Assembly (NCBI GenBank): GCA_036274635.1
Contig: DASUFI010000014.1
Span: 1 to 7,624, forward strand
Length of the DNA: 7,624 bases
DNA from: DASUFI01 sp036274635
GTDB lineage: Bacteria > Planctomycetota > B15-G4
Reading direction: 5' to 3'
Every line of letters begins with the position of its first letter. Positions within the stretch are counted from its first letter, which is position 1. The notes under the pieces are model-generated. The model was not told where the DNA came from, did no database searches, and worked only from the letters and a program-made list of their open reading frames with translations. The position numbers and the translations under genes are program-made. Below are positions 1-6,414 of this stretch, one piece after another.

Positions 1-348
1 CTCACGCTGCGCCTGCAGAGCGACGCGACCTTCCGCACCGACGGCGCGGACATCGAGGCCGACCTGCCGCTGGCGCCGTGGGAGGCGCTGGCCGGCGCGA
101 AGGTCGACGTGCGCACGCCGGACGGCAGCGTGACGCTCAACGTGCGCCCGGGCACGCGCGCCGGCACCAAGCTGCGCATCCGCGGCCGCGGCCTCGACGA
201 CGGCCACGGCGGCCGGGGCAACTTCTACGCCGTCGTGCGCCTCGCGCTGCCCGAGGACCTGACGCCCGAGCAGCGCGAGCTGCTGCTCAAGGCCGGCGCC
301 GGCGGCGCGGCTCCCGTGCACGGCGGCGCGCGGGAGGACGGCCGATGA
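1..348 (+). CDS. cbpA: CbpA/DnaJ-type co-chaperone, C-terminal part (5' end outside window)
   Basis: This is the last 115 codons of a J-domain co-chaperone, open in frame from base 1. J-proteins deliver unfolded clients to DnaK (Hsp70) in the cytoplasm and stimulate its ATPase. The visible part is the end of the substrate-binding beta-domains. An acidic stretch leads to LPLAPWEALAGAKVDV, matching the usual LPVTPWEAALGAEVEV, then DGSVTLNVRPGTRAGTKLRI, RGRGL, and a DLTPEQRELL helix typical of the C-terminal end. The J-domain and any zinc-finger region lie to the left and cannot be seen. CbpA is preferred over DnaJ because a CbpM-like gene follows, its ATG overlapping this TGA as ATGA; cbpA-cbpM is a known pair. 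The C-terminal tail after the helix is short and Gly/Ala-rich. The family call is firm; the CbpA subtype rests on the neighbour. Confidence 0.87.
   Translation, partial: LTLRLQSDATFRTDGADIEADLPLAPWEALAGAKVDVRTPDGSVTLNVRPGTRAGTKLRIRGRGLDDGHGGRGNFYAVVRLALPEDLTPEQRELLLKAGAGGAAPVHGGAREDGR
332..337 (+). promoter_or_regulatory. Ribosome binding site for cbpM-like gene
   Basis: GGGAGG lies 7 bases before the ATG at 345, inside the last codons of the cbpA-like gene. It supports the ATG at 345 and translation coupled to the upstream gene. Confidence 0.6.
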
Positions 349-605
349 GCGAGGGCCTCGTGATCCGCGGCGAGCGCTACGTGACCGCGACGCGCGTCGC
401 CGAGCTCTACAGCGTGCGCGTCGAGTGGGTGCGCGAGGTGTGCGACTACGGCCTGCTCGAGCCGCTCGAGCACGTGGGCGACGAGCCGGCCATCGCGGCG
501 CGGCTGCTGGATCGCGTGGCCGTCATCCAGCGGCTGTCCGTCGTGCAGGGCGTCAACCTGCCCGGCATCGCGATCATCCTCGACCTCATGGAGCGCGCCC
601 CGTGA
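345..605 (+). CDS. cbpM: CbpM-like chaperone modulator (MerR-type HTH)
   Basis: The 86-residue product resembles CbpM, the small cytoplasmic protein that binds the J-domain of CbpA and inhibits its co-chaperone activity in E. coli. Residues 13-41 (VTATRVAELYSVRVEWVREV, then YGLLEPL) form the MerR-like helix-turn-helix seen in this family. Residues 58-83, including VAVIQRLSVVQGVNLPGIAI and LDLM, match the CbpM pattern of an arginine-rich helix followed by W/L-PGIAxxLxLMD. The protein stops right after this, about 15 residues short of E. coli CbpM, so the usual final charged helix is missing. The start is fixed by the ATGA overlap with the upstream stop and by a GGGAGG site. It could instead be a small MerR-family regulator, but the neighbouring J-protein makes CbpM much more likely. 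Confidence 0.82.
   Translation: MSEGLVIRGERYVTATRVAELYSVRVEWVREVCDYGLLEPLEHVGDEPAIAARLLDRVAVIQRLSVVQGVNLPGIAIILDLMERAP
590..593 (+). promoter_or_regulatory. Ribosome binding site for the thioesterase GTG start
   Basis: GGAG lies 8 bases before the GTG at 602, within the last codons of the CbpM-like gene. With the GTGA overlap at 602-605 it decides the start of the thioesterase. Confidence 0.5.
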
Positions 606-1066
606 GCGAACCGTCCCTGCAGGATCGCTACGCCCCGAACAACCGCTGCTTCGGCTGCGGCCCGGCCAACGAGAAGGGCCTGCGCATCAAGTCCTTCGCG
701 CAGGGCGACGAGCTCGTCGCGCGCTGGACGCCCTCGCCGTGGCACGAGGCCTTCACCGGCATGCTGAACGGCGGCATCATCGGCGCGCTGCTCGACTGCC
801 ACAGCAACTGGGCGGCGGCCTACCACCTGATGCAGAAGCAGGGCGCACACGAGCTGCCCAGCACGGTGACCGCCGACTTCCACGTGAAGCTGCTGCGCGT
901 GACGCCGTCGACCGAGGAGGTCACGCTGCGCGCCAAGGTCGTGGAGAGCCAGGGCGACCGCGCCGTGGTCGAGGCGAGCGTGGCGTCGGGCGGGAAGGTG
1001 ACGGCGACGTGCCGGGGGACCTTCGTGGCGGTCAAGCAAGGTCATCCGGCGTGGCATCGGTGGTGA
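602..1066 (+). CDS. PaaI-like hotdog-fold thioesterase
   Basis: The 154-residue product looks like a single-domain hotdog thioesterase of the PaaI/4HBT superfamily, which hydrolyses acyl-CoA (or acyl-ACP) thioesters in the cytoplasm. The N-terminal NRCFGCGPANEKGLRI (about 14-29) is the Cys-x-x-Cys-Gly opening common in this subgroup. Next comes the core helix, GMLNGGIIGALLDCHSNWAA (about 53-72), where Asp65 is the likely catalytic acid and Asn-Gly-Gly takes the place of the usual His-Gly-Gly. The strand TVTADFHVKLLRVTP (about 88-102) is the expected second motif. The start is GTG, overlapping the upstream stop as GTGA, with a GGAG site in front. An earlier in-frame ATG at 425 is rejected because it lies inside the CbpM gene and its extra N-terminus is arginine-rich noise. 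The substrate cannot be read from the sequence, and no functional link to the chaperone pair is evident. Confidence 0.85.
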   Translation: MSEPSLQDRYAPNNRCFGCGPANEKGLRIKSFAQGDELVARWTPSPWHEAFTGMLNGGIIGALLDCHSNWAAAYHLMQKQGAHELPSTVTADFHVKLLRVTPSTEEVTLRAKVVESQGDRAVVEASVASGGKVTATCRGTFVAVKQGHPAWHRW

Positions 1067-1086
1067 GGCGCAGCCGCGCCTGCGCC
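1067..1086. terminator. GC hairpin between convergent genes, candidate bidirectional terminator
   Basis: GGCGCAG (1067-1073) and CTGCGCC (1080-1086) are perfect inverted repeats around a 6-base loop, CCGCGC. The hairpin fills most of the 23-base gap between the convergent stop codons of the thioesterase and corA. No T-run follows on either strand, so it is not a classical intrinsic terminator. It could still act as a bidirectional stop or a transcript-end stabiliser. Confidence 0.42.
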
Positions 1087-1089
1087 CGA

Positions 1090-2298
1090 TCACAGGTGGG
1101 GCGGCGGATCTGAATCCGGTGGCAGCTGCGTCCCGCCGCCCTTCCCGATCCAACCCTTCCGCCTGAAGAACAGCACCATCACCACCACCGTCGCGACCAT
1201 CACCGCGAGCGCGAACGGATACCCCCAGTACCAGCGCAGCTCCGGCATGTTCCACGGCGAGCTGTCCGGGTCGAAGTTCATCCCGTACAGGCCGACGACG
1301 AAGGTCAGCGGGATGAAGATGGTCGAGATGATGGTCAGCACCTTCATGATCTCGTTCATGCGGTTGCTCACCGCCGACAGGTGCAGCTCCATCAGCCCCG
1401 CGCCGATCTCGCGCAGGTTCTCGAGGACGTCGAGCAGGTTGATGACGTGGTCGTAGACGTCGCGCAGATAGAGGCGCGTCTCGGCCGTCACCGCCGCGTC
1501 CTCCTCGCGCTGCAGGGCGGAGATCACCTCGCGCAGCGGCCAGAGCGCGCGGCGCACGGTGAGCAAGTTGCGGCGCACGCTGTGGATGCGACCGACGAGG
1601 CCCTGCGGCGAGACGCCCCGCAGGATGTCCTCCTCGAGTCCATCGAGGCGCTCGCCGGCGATCTCCACCACGGGGAAGTAGGCGTCGATGATCGCGTCCA
1701 GCAGCGCGTAGGCCAGGTAGTCCGGGCCGGCGCCGCGCAGCTTGCCCTTGCCGTCGCGCAGGCGCTGGCGGATGGGGTCGAGGCAGTCGCCCGGTCGCTC
1801 GTCGAAGGTGAGCACGAAGCCCGCGCCGAAGAAGATCGCGAACTGCTGCGTGGTGGCCTCTTCGCCTTCCATCTCCGGCATGCGCAGGAGCAGCAGGTGG
1901 AAGCCTTCGTAGTGCTCGAACTTCGGCCGCTGGTGGGTGTTGAGCACGTCCTCGAGCGCGAGGCGGTGCAGGTGGAAGATCGCGCCCAGCTTCTCGAGGA
2001 CGCTGACGTCGCCGAGGCCCGCGACCTGGACCCACGTGACCGGCCGCTTGCCGAGCAGCGGCGGGATCTCGGCGGGGCTGGCGATCGGACGCTCGTCCAC
2101 GCCGTCCGGCCCGTAGGCGAGGACGCGGATCACCGGCTTGGGCGCGTCGGGATCCGCGATGAGCATGCCGGGCGGCATGCCGGCCGGCCTCTCGCGGCGC
2201 TTGCGGGAACGGCGTCGCGGGCGCGGCTGCGGATCGCGCGGGTCGAGCGCGCCGCCCGGCTCCTCGGCCGGCGGGCCGGTCCTGCCCGTGTCCGCCAT
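1090..2298 (-). CDS. corA: CorA-family Mg2+/Co2+ channel
   Basis: The 402-residue product is a CorA-type divalent cation channel of the inner membrane; family members form pentamers with a large cytoplasmic funnel. The signature GMN is at residues 339-341 (YGMNFD), at the end of transmembrane helix 1 (about 319-338). It is followed by a periplasmic loop containing MPEL and by helix 2 (about 357-378), with a short basic tail. Cytoplasmic marks include KFEHYEGFHLLLLRMPEME (126-144), TFDERPG and the long helices from about 212 to 318. The first 50 residues are an extra proline- and arginine-rich segment (PRPRRRSRKRRERP, 26-39) before the normal CorA start. The ATG at 2298 is chosen for its AGGAGG site. 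In-frame ATGs at codons 41 and 45 could give a form without the basic segment; a GAGAGG lies 9 bases before codon 41. The gene starts 11 bases after rodA, on the same strand. Confidence 0.94.
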   Translation of the reverse strand: MADTGRTGPPAEEPGGALDPRDPQPRPRRRSRKRRERPAGMPPGMLIADPDAPKPVIRVLAYGPDGVDERPIASPAEIPPLLGKRPVTWVQVAGLGDVSVLEKLGAIFHLHRLALEDVLNTHQRPKFEHYEGFHLLLLRMPEMEGEEATTQQFAIFFGAGFVLTFDERPGDCLDPIRQRLRDGKGKLRGAGPDYLAYALLDAIIDAYFPVVEIAGERLDGLEEDILRGVSPQGLVGRIHSVRRNLLTVRRALWPLREVISALQREEDAAVTAETRLYLRDVYDHVINLLDVLENLREIGAGLMELHLSAVSNRMNEIMKVLTIISTIFIPLTFVVGLYGMNFDPDSSPWNMPELRWYWGYPFALAVMVATVVVMVLFFRRKGWIGKGGGTQLPPDSDPPPHL

Positions 2299-2305
2299 CG
2301 CGCGC

Positions 2306-2311
2306 CCTCCT
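2306..2311 (-). promoter_or_regulatory. Ribosome binding site for corA overlapping the rodA stop
   Basis: The minus strand reads TAGGAGGG, so the TAG stop of rodA is part of a consensus AGGAGG, 7 bases before the corA ATG at 2298. This fixes the corA start and suggests translation linked to rodA. It is the strongest ribosome site seen in the window. Confidence 0.75.
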
Positions 2312-3488
2312 ACTCCTCGAAGAAGACGTGCTCCCGCCGCCGCGAGACGTCCAGCACGCACGCCAGAGCCAGCGCCGTGGCCAGCACCGAGCTGCCGCCG
2401 TAGCTGACCAGCGGAAGGGGTAGCCCCGTGACGGGCAGCATGCCGGTCGCGATGCCCAGATTCATCAGCGCCTGGCCGCCGATCAGGCCCGCCACGCCCA
2501 CGCACAGCATGCGTCCGAAGGGCTCGCGCGTGCGCCAGCCCACGGAGAGGATGCCCGCGACGAGCCAGGCGTACAGCCCGACCACGAGGGTCGCGCCCAG
2601 CAGGCCCCACTCCTCGCCGATCATCGCGAAGATGAAGTCGGCGTGGCGCACGGCCACGCCGTAGGGCCGGTTCTGCAGGCCGTCGCCCAGGCCCTCGCCC
2701 AGCAGTCCCCCGCTGCCGATGGCCATCACCGAGTAGAGCTGCTGGCGCCCGGTGCCGCGCTTGAGCAGCGCCACCTCGGCCTCGACCTCGGCCGCCGCCG
2801 CGTGCTCGCGCTTGTTGTGCAGGTCGCGCGCCTCCTCCATGAGGGCCGGGATGGGGCGGATGAAGTTGTCGATGCGCTCCTTCTGGTAGTCGTGCAGCAC
2901 GCCCGGCACGAAGTAGGCGCCCAGCACGACCAGCACCGAGCCCGCCGCGAGCAGCGCCACGTGCCGTCCGCGCGCGCCGCTCACCGTGACCATGGCCAGC
3001 AGGATGGGCACCAGCACCAGCGACGAGCCGAGGTCCGGCTGCCGCATCACGAACCACCACGGCACGATCATGAAGGCGAAGGGGGCCGCGTAGCTGGACC
3101 AGGTGTTGGTGACGCCGCGGTGCCGCAGGTGCCGCGCGAGCACGAGCACCAGGCCCAGCTTGATGAACTCGCTGGGCTGCAGCTTGAAGCCCCACGGCAG
3201 CGCGATCCAGCGCTCGGTGTCGGTGGCCGACCGGTCCGCCAGCCACGGCATCGCGGCCAGCAGCGCGAGCAGCGCGAGGTAGATCACCCAGCTCGCCTCC
3301 GCGAGGCGCCGCACCCCGACGCGCACGATGAGGAAGGCGCCGAGCGCCCCGGCGGCGAGGAAGGCCAGCTGCCTCCCCCACAGCGGCTGGCTGGAGGCGT
3401 GCGTCGTGCTCCACACGAAGAGCACGCCCGTGCCCGCCAGCAGCAGCGCCGGCAGCAGCACGCTCCACGCCAGGCCGCGGGTGCTCAT
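2310..3488 (-). CDS. rodA: RodA peptidoglycan glycosyltransferase (SEDS family)
   Basis: The 392-residue polytopic membrane protein belongs to the SEDS family, which polymerises lipid II into glycan strands. Family marks in order are WGFKLQPSEFIKLGLVLVLA (99-118), MRQPDLGSSLV (148-158), MAIGSGGLLGEGLGDG (255-270), RHADFIFAMIGEEWG (281-295) and LPVTGLPLPLVSYGGSS (351-367). Asp284 lines up with the essential aspartate of the large periplasmic loop (Asp262 in E. coli RodA). RodA is chosen over FtsW because the gene directly follows PBP2 in an mreC-mreD-mrdA series. The ATG at 3488 overlaps the PBP2 stop as ATGA. No good ribosome site precedes it, so translation is probably coupled to PBP2. A charged, Ala/Glu-rich segment at about 213-246 adds roughly 27 residues to the periplasmic loop before the AIGSGG motif compared with E. 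coli RodA. Confidence 0.94.
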   Translation of the reverse strand: MSTRGLAWSVLLPALLLAGTGVLFVWSTTHASSQPLWGRQLAFLAAGALGAFLIVRVGVRRLAEASWVIYLALLALLAAMPWLADRSATDTERWIALPWGFKLQPSEFIKLGLVLVLARHLRHRGVTNTWSSYAAPFAFMIVPWWFVMRQPDLGSSLVLVPILLAMVTVSGARGRHVALLAAGSVLVVLGAYFVPGVLHDYQKERIDNFIRPIPALMEEARDLHNKREHAAAAEVEAEVALLKRGTGRQQLYSVMAIGSGGLLGEGLGDGLQNRPYGVAVRHADFIFAMIGEEWGLLGATLVVGLYAWLVAGILSVGWRTREPFGRMLCVGVAGLIGGQALMNLGIATGMLPVTGLPLPLVSYGGSSVLATALALACVLDVSRRREHVFFEE

Positions 3489-5947
3489 GGCGAGAGCGTC
3501 TGCGCGAGGTAGCGCTGCACGGCGGGCTCGTAGAGCAGGTCGGCGAGCACGGGCACGCAGGCGTCGCCGCCGTGCCGGCCGGTGTGCTCGAGCAGGACGG
3601 CGAAGGCCAGGCACGGGTTCTCGCGCGGCAGGTAGCCCGCGAACCACGAGTGGTCGGGCAGCATCGCGTCGCGCGACTGCGTGGCCAGCTCGGGATAGCG
3701 CTGCGCCAGCCAGCCGCCCGCGCGCGCGCGCCCGGACACCTGCGCCGTGCCGGTCTTGCCTGCCACGAGCCGCGCCAGCCTGGAGGGCTCCAGCCGCGGC
3801 GTGCCCTGCTCGGCCGGATGCCGTTGCGCCGAGACGGCCAGCTCGGCGGCGAGGCCCGCGGCCGTGCCGGAGTCGACCACGGCGTCGAGGGCGTCGCGGA
3901 CGATCGCCAGCTCGCCGGGCGTGCAGCCGAGGTCCACGGCCGTGCGCGCCGGCACGTCGCCGTAGCCCTCGATGGACTGCACCAGCTGCGGGGGCCGCAG
4001 CGTGCCGTGGCCCACGGCGCCCAGCGCCACGGCCACCTGCAGCGGCGTCACGTCGTCGATGCGCGCCTGGCCGATGCCGCAGCGCATGGCCTCGCTACCC
4101 ACCGGCACGCTGTCGACGTCGAGCTTGACCGACGACTCCGGCAGCCCCGACTCCGCGCGCACGCCCAGCGAGGCCAGCGCCTCGTTGCCCGCGAGCAGGC
4201 CCGTCGGACGGCCGTAGCCGAAGAGCTCCGCCGCGCGCAGCACCTCCGCGCCGCCCACCTTGTCGGCGAAGCGGTAGAACCACACGTTGCAGGACTTCAC
4301 CAGCGCCTCGCGCAGGTCCGCGCCGGGGTGCGCGCCGGTGCAGTGCAGCGTGCTGCCGCCGACGGTGATCGAGCCGGCGCAGTCCCAGGTGTCGTGCGGC
4401 GAGATGAGGCCGTCGCGCAGCGCGACCAGCGCCTCGAGCGGCTTGAAGGTGGAGCCGGGCGGCGGGAGGTTGCCGCTGTCGCCGGGTCCCAGCGCGCGAT
4501 TGCACAGCGCGCCCCAGGGGTCCTGCAGCAGCTCGCCGTAGCGCGTCATGAGCTCGGCGCGCGTCGGACGCGGCGCGGAGGCCAGGGCCAGCACCTCGCC
4601 CGTGCGGGGGTCCAGCAGCACGATCGCGCCCGGCCAGCCGCGCGCTCCGCCCGCGCCGTCGCGCTCCAGGGTGTGGTCCAGCGTGCGCTCGACGGCCTCC
4701 TGCAGCTCCACGTCCAGCGTGAGCACCACGTTCAGGCCGCGCTGCGGCGGCATGGACTCGGCCACGTCGTCGTTGGGCAGCGTGGAGATCCAGCCGCGCT
4801 TGCCGCGCAGCACCGGCTCGAGCGCGGACTCGAGGCCCAGGATGCCGCGCTCGTCGGTGGCCCTGTAGTCCACCTCGCGCACGAGCACGGAGAGGCGGTC
4901 GTACTCCTGCTGCTCGGCGTCGGTCGGGTCGTCGATGGCGGCCAGGGCGGCGAGGCGCTCGCGGTTGGCCTCGGCCTTCTCGATGTCGCCCGGCGCTCCG
5001 CCCGGGCCGCTGGCGCGCGGCGCGCCGAGGCGCCCGACCAAGAGCGCGCCCGTGTCGGCCCAGCGCTCGGGGTAGACGCGCTGCTTCTCGGCGCGCACCG
5101 CGAAGCCGCGCAGCGCGCCGGCGCGCACGGCCAGCAGCGTCTGGCAGTCGTGGCTGACCTCGTGGCGCACGTCGATGCTGTCCGCGTCGAACTCCGTGTG
5201 CAGCTCGCGGCGGCGGCGGAACGGGTCGGCCGGCCGGTCGTCGTCGGCCGCCTCGGTCTCGCGTGCCAGCGCCGCCTCCACGCGCTCGTCCGAGCGCCGC
5301 ACGACGCCGTCGATGAAGTCCAGCAGCTCGCGCCGCGAGAGGCCGGCCACCGGCCCGAGGTCCGCCAGCGCGTCGTCCTGCTCCTCGGCGCGGCGCTGCG
5401 CCGCCGCGCGGCCCTCGGCGAAGCCGCGCACCTGCGAGACGGTCACCCACGGGTCCAGCGTCTCGTCCTTGAGCAGCTTGCGCAGCGAGGTGTCGAAGGT
5501 CTCGCCGTAGACCCACTCGAGGTAGGAGAGCACGTCCGCGCGGCGCTGCCGCGGCTGCACGGCGCCGATCTCGGCCACGGTGATCCGGCCCACCGCGTCC
5601 AGCAGCGCGGCCACGCCGGCCGAAACCTCCGGCACCGAGGGGCGCTGACCGTCCAGCAGCCAGAGCAGGGACATGAGCTGCGCGCTCACCGCGCCGCCCT
5701 TCTGGCGCCAGTCGCGGAAGCGGAAGACGAGGTCGCGCGTCTCCTCGGTGCGCGCCAGCGGCTCGCCGTTGCGGTCGAGCAGCCACCCGCGCTCGGCCGG
5801 CAGCGTCTGCAAGACGCGCGTGCTGCGCAGCGACTCCTGCTGCCAGAAGTCGTTCTCCACGACCTGCAGGCGCATGAGCCGCAGCTCGATGCCGGCCAGC
5901 CCCGCCAGCAGGACGAGCGCGACGACGGTGACGCGCTGCTGCCTCAC
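3485..5947 (-). CDS. mrdA: Penicillin-binding protein 2, peptidoglycan transpeptidase
   Basis: The 820-residue product is a class B penicillin-binding protein that cross-links glycan strands made by RodA. One N-terminal membrane anchor (about 7-22) precedes the non-catalytic pedestal, opening with ERGWLLDRNGEPLARTEE (52-69), a standard class B motif. The transpeptidase domain has all three active-site motifs: STFK with Ser499 and Lys502, SCN at 552-554, and KTG at 731-733. RGILGLESALEPVLRGKRGW (367-386) marks the link to the catalytic half. E. coli PBP2 has about 633 residues with its serine near 330, so this protein has about 170 extra residues before the serine. They fall mainly at about 75-260, with a further charged stretch at about 310-365. 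The GTG at 5947 overlaps the mreD stop as GTGA, with a weak AAGG nine bases before it. Longer upstream starts are rejected because they run back through mreD. Confidence 0.95.
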   Translation of the reverse strand: MRQQRVTVVALVLLAGLAGIELRLMRLQVVENDFWQQESLRSTRVLQTLPAERGWLLDRNGEPLARTEETRDLVFRFRDWRQKGGAVSAQLMSLLWLLDGQRPSVPEVSAGVAALLDAVGRITVAEIGAVQPRQRRADVLSYLEWVYGETFDTSLRKLLKDETLDPWVTVSQVRGFAEGRAAAQRRAEEQDDALADLGPVAGLSRRELLDFIDGVVRRSDERVEAALARETEAADDDRPADPFRRRRELHTEFDADSIDVRHEVSHDCQTLLAVRAGALRGFAVRAEKQRVYPERWADTGALLVGRLGAPRASGPGGAPGDIEKAEANRERLAALAAIDDPTDAEQQEYDRLSVLVREVDYRATDERGILGLESALEPVLRGKRGWISTLPNDDVAESMPPQRGLNVVLTLDVELQEAVERTLDHTLERDGAGGARGWPGAIVLLDPRTGEVLALASAPRPTRAELMTRYGELLQDPWGALCNRALGPGDSGNLPPPGSTFKPLEALVALRDGLISPHDTWDCAGSITVGGSTLHCTGAHPGADLREALVKSCNVWFYRFADKVGGAEVLRAAELFGYGRPTGLLAGNEALASLGVRAESGLPESSVKLDVDSVPVGSEAMRCGIGQARIDDVTPLQVAVALGAVGHGTLRPPQLVQSIEGYGDVPARTAVDLGCTPGELAIVRDALDAVVDSGTAAGLAAELAVSAQRHPAEQGTPRLEPSRLARLVAGKTGTAQVSGRARAGGWLAQRYPELATQSRDAMLPDHSWFAGYLPRENPCLAFAVLLEHTGRHGGDACVPVLADLLYEPAVQRYLAQTLSP

Positions 5948-6402
5948 GCGGGCGCCTTGCGCAGCCGCCGCGCGGCGGCCCGCGCCGGGAGCGAGAACGG
6001 CAGGGCCAGCGCCGCGCCCAGCAGCAACGCCCAGCCCGCCGTGAGCGGCGCGCCCGAGAGCGCGCGCAGCAGCGCGCCCATCACGATGAGCGTCAGCGCG
6101 GCGATCAGCGCGCCGATGACCAGGGCGACGCCCTTGCGTCCGTCGAGCCCGCCTCGCAGGGCCAGCAGCAGGGACACCGCCGCCGCCACCGCCAGCACGT
6201 GCCCGCCCACCGGCTCCGCCAGCGCCAGCGCGCGCGGCCAGGCCAGCAGCACGACCGCGCCCATGAGCGAGCGCCGGGGCCAGGCGAGGCCCACCAGCGC
6301 GACCAGCACCGGGAAGGGGTCCGGCAGCGCGGCACCCGTCCATGTCACCAGCCAGGCGTGAAGCTGGGCCAGGGCCAGCGCGGTGACGGCCAGGGCGATC
6401 AT
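5944..6402 (-). CDS. mreD: MreD-like rod shape-determining membrane protein
   Basis: The 152-residue product is strongly hydrophobic, with about six predicted membrane segments (roughly 3-20, 29-41, 46-62, 67-83, 92-112 and 121-138) and a basic tail, RAAARRLRKA, at the C-terminus. Size, topology and position between mreC and the PBP2 gene all fit MreD, an inner-membrane subunit of the elongasome that works with MreC. MreD sequences are poorly conserved and no diagnostic motif is visible, so the name rests mainly on context. The ATG lies 10 bases after the mreC stop, with a GAGGG site 7 bases in front. The stop overlaps the PBP2 start as GTGA. The composition is rich in Ala and Leu, as expected for a membrane protein at this GC content. 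Confidence 0.8.
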   Translation of the reverse strand: MIALAVTALALAQLHAWLVTWTGAALPDPFPVLVALVGLAWPRRSLMGAVVLLAWPRALALAEPVGGHVLAVAAAVSLLLALRGGLDGRKGVALVIGALIAALTLIVMGALLRALSGAPLTAGWALLLGAALALPFSLPARAAARRLRKAPA

Positions 6403-6409
6403 CGCTGCG

Positions 6410-6414
6410 CCCTC
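6410..6414 (-). promoter_or_regulatory. Ribosome binding site for mreD
   Basis: The mreC stop on the minus strand reads TGAGGG, so GAGGG overlaps the stop codon and sits 7 bases before the mreD ATG at 6402. An ATG at 6416 in another frame ends after five codons and is not used as a gene start. Confidence 0.55.

Noticed and set aside
446..2035. A 529-codon minus-strand frame crossing corA and the thioesterase and cbpM genes
   Set aside because: It is an out-of-frame shadow of corA and antisense to two well-supported plus-strand genes; the product is Arg/Ala/Pro-rich without recognisable motifs.
1381..2403. A 340-codon plus-strand frame antisense to corA, and a similar one at 2643-3512 antisense to rodA
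   Set aside because: Both products are His/Arg/Ala/Glu-rich, motif-free mirror readings of genes with clear family signatures.
2299..3468. A much longer CorA (792 residues) by extending the frame upstream
   Set aside because: The extension runs through rodA in another frame and is Arg/Ala/Gly noise. The ATG at 2298 has a consensus ribosome site and begins a normal CorA.
2310..3488. FtsW instead of RodA
   Set aside because: The SEDS motifs alone do not fully separate the two, but the gene follows the PBP2 gene in an mreC-mreD-mrdA series with no division genes nearby.
4095..5786. A 563-codon minus-strand frame inside the PBP2 gene
   Set aside because: It is a shifted reading of the same strand as PBP2, with extreme Arg/Ala/Gly content and no motifs.
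5948..6343. A longer PBP2 starting within mreD
   Set aside because: The extra residues are a shifted reading of mreD; the GTG at 5947 overlaps the mreD stop and directly precedes the membrane anchor.
3572..6361. A 929-codon open frame on the plus strand, antisense to the whole PBP2 gene and part of mreD
   Set aside because: Its product is a low-complexity mix of Arg, Ala, His, Gln and Val with no domain motifs, whereas the minus strand encodes a PBP2 with all three active-site motifs. Long antisense frames are expected where third codon positions are nearly all G or C.
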